DNA of 64,000 bases from Glandiceps talaboti (taxonomy: Eukaryota; Hemichordata; Enteropneusta; Spengelidae): the NCBI RefSeq assembly GCF_964340395.1, contig NC_135552.1, positions 24,213,181 through 24,277,180 on the forward strand. Direction: 5' to 3'. The notes below the pieces were generated by a model that searched no databases, was not told the origin of the DNA, and saw only the letters and a program-made list of their open reading frames with translations. Of the stretch, positions 59,915 through 64,000 are shown piece by piece. The translations under genes were made by a program, and so were the position numbers. Position 1 is the stretch's first letter. Each line of letters opens with the position of its first letter.

Positions 59915-62310
59915 CACACAGACACAGACAAAACTTGATGCCAATAGCACGCTGAATCTCAGTTCAGTTGTGCTATAAAAAATATTTGAGTTGTAGCTGG
60001 TGGTAACTCATGTAAAGGTTTTACTTATACTTAATTTCCCCCAAGGATATAAAACATGGAATCAAATTTTAACATATATATAACTTCTACATGAAATCAG
60101 TATGCAATGTGTATCACCTCATTACAATAACGAATAGCATAGTAAATTGACTGTGACATTCTCTCCTGTTTTAATTCTATCACTACTCTACGACCAGCCA
60201 AACTATAAATGACAATCTATACAATCTATTTTATGTACAAAGGGCTAACTACATTGATAAAAACTTTGAGTTGTAATTAATAGACATTCTTGAAATTATT
60301 AACAAACGTCAACAGACCCTTTTCTACATATTACATATATTTGTGTAGCAGATGGTCAGAGGAGGCCAATTACAATAGTCCCCCTCCCCCCTCCCCCTCC
60401 CCCCCCCACACACAAACACACACCTGAAGGGTGGCTAAAGAAAAACAGAATACCTTTCATTGCTTTTTTAAAGTATAAGTACCGGTATCTATTCATGTAA
60501 TTGCTCATTTTTTATGCAAAGCCTGAGCCGAGATGAATTTGAAGTTTAAAAAAAAATCTTGTCCTCTCAAAAGGCATTTTGACACAAAATGTCTGACAAA
60601 CAGACAAAAGGTCAGAGGGCAAAGTGTTACTTAAACTACAAATTGATATGATAATGACAGACTAACCTATAGTTCAACTCATGACCACTCACTGTGAAGA
60701 ATGACTGAAATTTGATATACCGGTATGTCTATTTCAGTATGATTACACAAAATGAATAGGGTTATTAGATGTTACATAGTAAGGAAGATGTCCGTACAGT
60801 CATCATTGTAATTTGAAATAGATATACTTTCAGTAGCAAAAAAGTTGAAATAAAGTGACTTCCTATGAAGAGTTATGTAGCATGATATCCTGGATTATGT
60901 TATCATTGTCAACACAATACTAGATAACATGTACCAGTAGATACTATTACTATGTGTAAGCTTATAGTTGTACTCATTTGAACTGAAACTATAGGATTTA
61001 TTTTCAAGATGTCCAACATCACAACAATCCATGTCTATGTCATCAGTTCTGACTATATTTCTTGATTGTCAAAGACACTTGTTTATACACTTTTCTCAGC
61101 TATGCAAAGTAGCCTTGTTCATTCTTGAGACTATCACATACATGCATGCATTCTGTCTCATCATGAACATTGTCAGTGTTATAAGGTGAATGACATTAAC
61201 ATCGTACAGGACATGAATCACTTTGCAGGAAGCGAAATTGGATCTGATGATGTTACAGAATTGAAATTTAGAATCAATCAACACTCTAACTAGATGATTA
61301 CAAATGGCACAGACTGTCTGATGTAATGTTATGTAGGCAATATGCTACACATACTGGTCATAGTCTAGTGCTATCCATGGCATTGACTCTCAAGATTTCT
61401 GTTATGATTCAATACTGCACAGGTAACATCTAGACTCATAACTCTAGCAAGAAAGATATATCAATATTTAGTTATAATGCTCCAGCTTGTAATTTGCATG
61501 GTCTGTAATTTTATCTTTCTGATTTATACATTTGTTTCATATCATAATTATCATCCTGGACCACTAAAATGTATTCTTAAAGGCGAGAGCATAGATTTCA
61601 GCTGATGCACTGAAAAGTATGGAGTGTCTTGGATGGTGCTGTAATGTGGCCTGTTGTTTTATGACAATACTAAAACAGGTCAACCAGGTCAACAGGCCAC
61701 TAGGCAGTCTAGCAATTAGCAAAAGGACAGTTTGACTAAACGTATCAACCACAACAGGTAAAACATCACTAGTAAGTAATTAGAACCCTTGGTTTTGGTA
61801 CAAGAACTTATTATTTATATGACATCATTTTTTGGTTGCCATAAAACCCCACAATCTTCAGTTACCTCTTTGTGCTGCTGGAAATAAAAATAACCACCAC
61901 CTCTATCATACTATGTTGATGCCACTTTACTCCTGGGTAAGTTTTAGTGTGTGTTGTGTCAGTAGATTTTGTATGTTGACTTTAGCAGAACACTGGACCT
62001 CACTTCACAGAGGCTGTCACTTAAACTATACATGTGTGTTTACTTTTTGTGTAGTATATACGGGTTATAGTTTGAAATTACCATTCCTGTTCTTGTTGTA
62101 CAGTTATCAGATACACAAAACTACTACGCTGTTTGTTTTAACAACTTTAGGAATAAAGTTGGTCAGTTGGACCCCAGTTAATGATCAATTTGTCACGTCT
62201 TTTAACTATTTACACCTAGAATTAAAATATTCTTATATAGATATGCATTTTAAGTAACTGTCACATTTAATTCCAATCGTTATTTCCTGTAGACAATTGT
62301 GTAGACATAA
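59915..62310 (-). other. GRB-family 5' intron or upstream sequence
   Basis: No exon recognised. A C-rich run (CCCCCTCCCCC) lies at about 60380-60408. Confidence 0.45.
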
Positions 62311-62317
62311 ACAGCTG

Positions 62318-62415
62318 CATGCATGCATGCATGCATGCATGCATGCATGCATGTATGTATGTATGTATGTATGTATGTATGTATGTATGTATGTATGTAT
62401 GTATGTATGTATGTA

Positions 62416-62450
<35 letters not shown>

Positions 62451-62546
62451 ATCTATGTATGTATGTATGTATGTATGCATGCATGCATGCATGCATGCAT
62501 GTACGTACGTACGTACGTACGTACGTACGTACGTACGTACGTACAT
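62318..62546. repeat. Compound tetranucleotide array (TGCA)(TGTA)(TGTC)(TGTA)(TGCA)(TACG)
   Basis: Ordered blocks: (TGCA) to about 62352, (TGTA) to about 62417, (TGTC) to about 62450, (TATG) to about 62476, (TGCA) to about 62501, then (TACG) to about 62546. TGCA and TACG blocks are self-complementary. The open frames here on both strands are artefacts. Confidence 0.96.
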
Positions 62547-62549
62547 ACG

Positions 62550-64000
62550 TAAGTATGTGCATGCATACTGCACTTGTGTACATGTTAGTGCATGTGTGTA
62601 CATGTATGTCTCAGTATGTGTATCTGTATATGTGTCTCTATTTGTCTGTTGTGTAAGATGGATGGCATGATGTCATTGGCACTATTAGTGTCACCTCATT
62701 TTCACCTAGTCTAGTGATTACGCTCTTCTAGGCGTCAATTTGAAGCAGTGCATCATTGCGTGACAAAACCTGTGTGTGATGACTCACATCTGTCAATAAT
62801 ATACTGGAGGTGTTGTCTAGATGGGACTTCTGTAAAGGTTTTGTGATAAGACTGTGATTGTGATATAACATTGATAACTGCGTGACTATTCTCTTCTCAT
62901 CCGTCTTGTCAGGCATGCTTTTTCTGTTGCTCTAAATGATGTCAACATGGGAAGCTTATGCCTTTCTAATAATCTGATTAAACAATTTGAATGTTTTGAA
63001 ATGTTGCCATGGATACTGCAGTATTTTCCCTGGAGATGCATTTGTAAGAAAAACTGAATGCAGCTTCTTCTTCTTCTCCTGAGAACAACTCTACTCAAAA
63101 CAAACTGTTTTAGTTATGCAACAACTGAAGAAAATATCCATCTGTAGTGCATACATGTATAATGTCATCATGATGGAAAGGTCAAAAATCTCAAATCTAG
63201 GTTTGGAAAAAATTACTTCATTTCTAGATATATTTCATGCCATTCTTTTAAAAATTGCATGATGAAAATATTAGAATTAAAAACAATTTGAAATTATAGT
63301 TTTTACAGTCATGGACATTGTGACTTGATATTTTCACACATTTTATATGCATGGTAATGTATATCTTTCCATATATATATACAAAATTGTGTTATTCCGA
63401 TTACGCTCAATTTTAGAGTAGGTGGGGTAGGTAGGTTTTTATGTTATTTTTTTACTTTTTTTTTTCATGTGTGAATGTCTAGTTCAGGTAGTTATGTTTC
63501 CGTTGTTTTCCATATGGCCGTTACAGATTGGAAGAACAGTTTGTTTTTTTCAGATTCCGCATCCACTATTTCTTGCGAGACTTCACAATTTTTACGATTT
63601 TATTTTTTTTTTTTATCGAATATGTAAAAAAACTTTAGGGTCGGCATAAAAAACTAGGTGGGGTTGGGTAACTGGAACCAAACAACTTTCTTAAGGCCTA
63701 ACAACATACAAGTCAAAAGATTAATATTCCAATCATTACAATTTTCAGTTAAAGAAATTCCATCACCTCATATACTATACTTTCTCAATTATTATAAAGT
63801 ATATTGTGCCTAAGGGGTATATGAAATTGTGATTTTACATGGCTTTCAACCGATTCCATCGATATCTTATAAATGTCAGACTTGTAGGTTGAGTCATACA
63901 ATGTAATATACAGTGGGAGGCTAACACTACATTATGCAACGTCAGTAATGCAAGACTAGTAACTATACATGTGGGTGTTTTCTATAATCTCTCTCTCCAC
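62550..64000 (-). other. Right-edge non-coding sequence
   Basis: No exon recognised. TAGGTGGGGTAGG near 63419 and TAGGTGGGGTTGGGTAACTGG near 63655 bracket a T-rich stretch and may mark the ends of an interspersed repeat. Confidence 0.4.

Noticed and set aside
62233-62670. Long frames on both strands (MYVCMYVC and YIHTYIHT types)
   Set aside because: They are translations of tetranucleotide repeats.

Overview
The window is nuclear DNA of an animal. The genes are split by GT-AG introns of 0.4 to 6 kb, the DNA is AT-rich, and micro- and minisatellites are abundant. Every protein match is to a bilaterian family. The density of genes and repeats suggests a marine invertebrate (hemichordate-, amphioxus- or lophotrochozoan-like), but the sequence alone does not fix the species. 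There is no prokaryotic operon, CRISPR array, integron or phage.

Four genes can be supported. (1) + strand, <1 to 13319: the C-terminal 1339 residues of a CDK12/CDK13-type transcriptional cyclin-dependent kinase in eight exons (RS domain, proline-rich linker, complete kinase domain, long Q/S-rich tail ending in RG repeats). (2) - strand, 28668 down to 27484 (candidate first exon at 29633-29602): a small RG-rich protein whose last exon carries the MPLKIP/TTDN1 signature SMVEDPWAGME. (3) + strand, 32822 to 36896: a complete four-exon inositol polyphosphate 1-phosphatase (INPP1), 383 aa. (4) - strand, 58989 down to 48790: the last six exons of a GRB7/GRB10/GRB14 adaptor (end of PH domain, BPS region, SH2 domain). 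Its 5' part lies beyond the right edge.

Layout: CDK12/13 (0-13.3 kb) is followed by about 14 kb of repeat-rich DNA and then by MPLKIP in tail-to-tail orientation. A CpG-richer stretch with ETS and CRE-like sites (about 29.6-30.5 kb) separates MPLKIP from INPP1 and may be a divergent promoter. INPP1 and the GRB gene are also tail-to-tail, about 12 kb apart.

The main biological point is gene order. CDK13 and MPLKIP are convergent neighbours in human (7p14.1). CDK12 is near GRB7 (17q12), CDK13 and GRB10 share 7p, and INPP1 and GRB14 share 2q. All are HOX-bearing paralogon chromosomes, so this window looks like the unduplicated ancestral arrangement. The functions are transcription elongation (CDK12/13), a TFIIH/splicing-linked trichothiodystrophy factor (MPLKIP), inositol phosphate turnover (INPP1) and receptor tyrosine kinase signalling (GRB). 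No direct pathway joins all four.

The rest is intron, UTR or intergenic DNA. It holds many tandem arrays (periods 34, 36, 49, 63, about 65, about 70, 77, about 170 and about 200 bp), several foldback/MITE-like elements, diverged dispersed repeats and long simple repeats, including a roughly 287-bp (TA)n tract inside the CDK12/13 gene.
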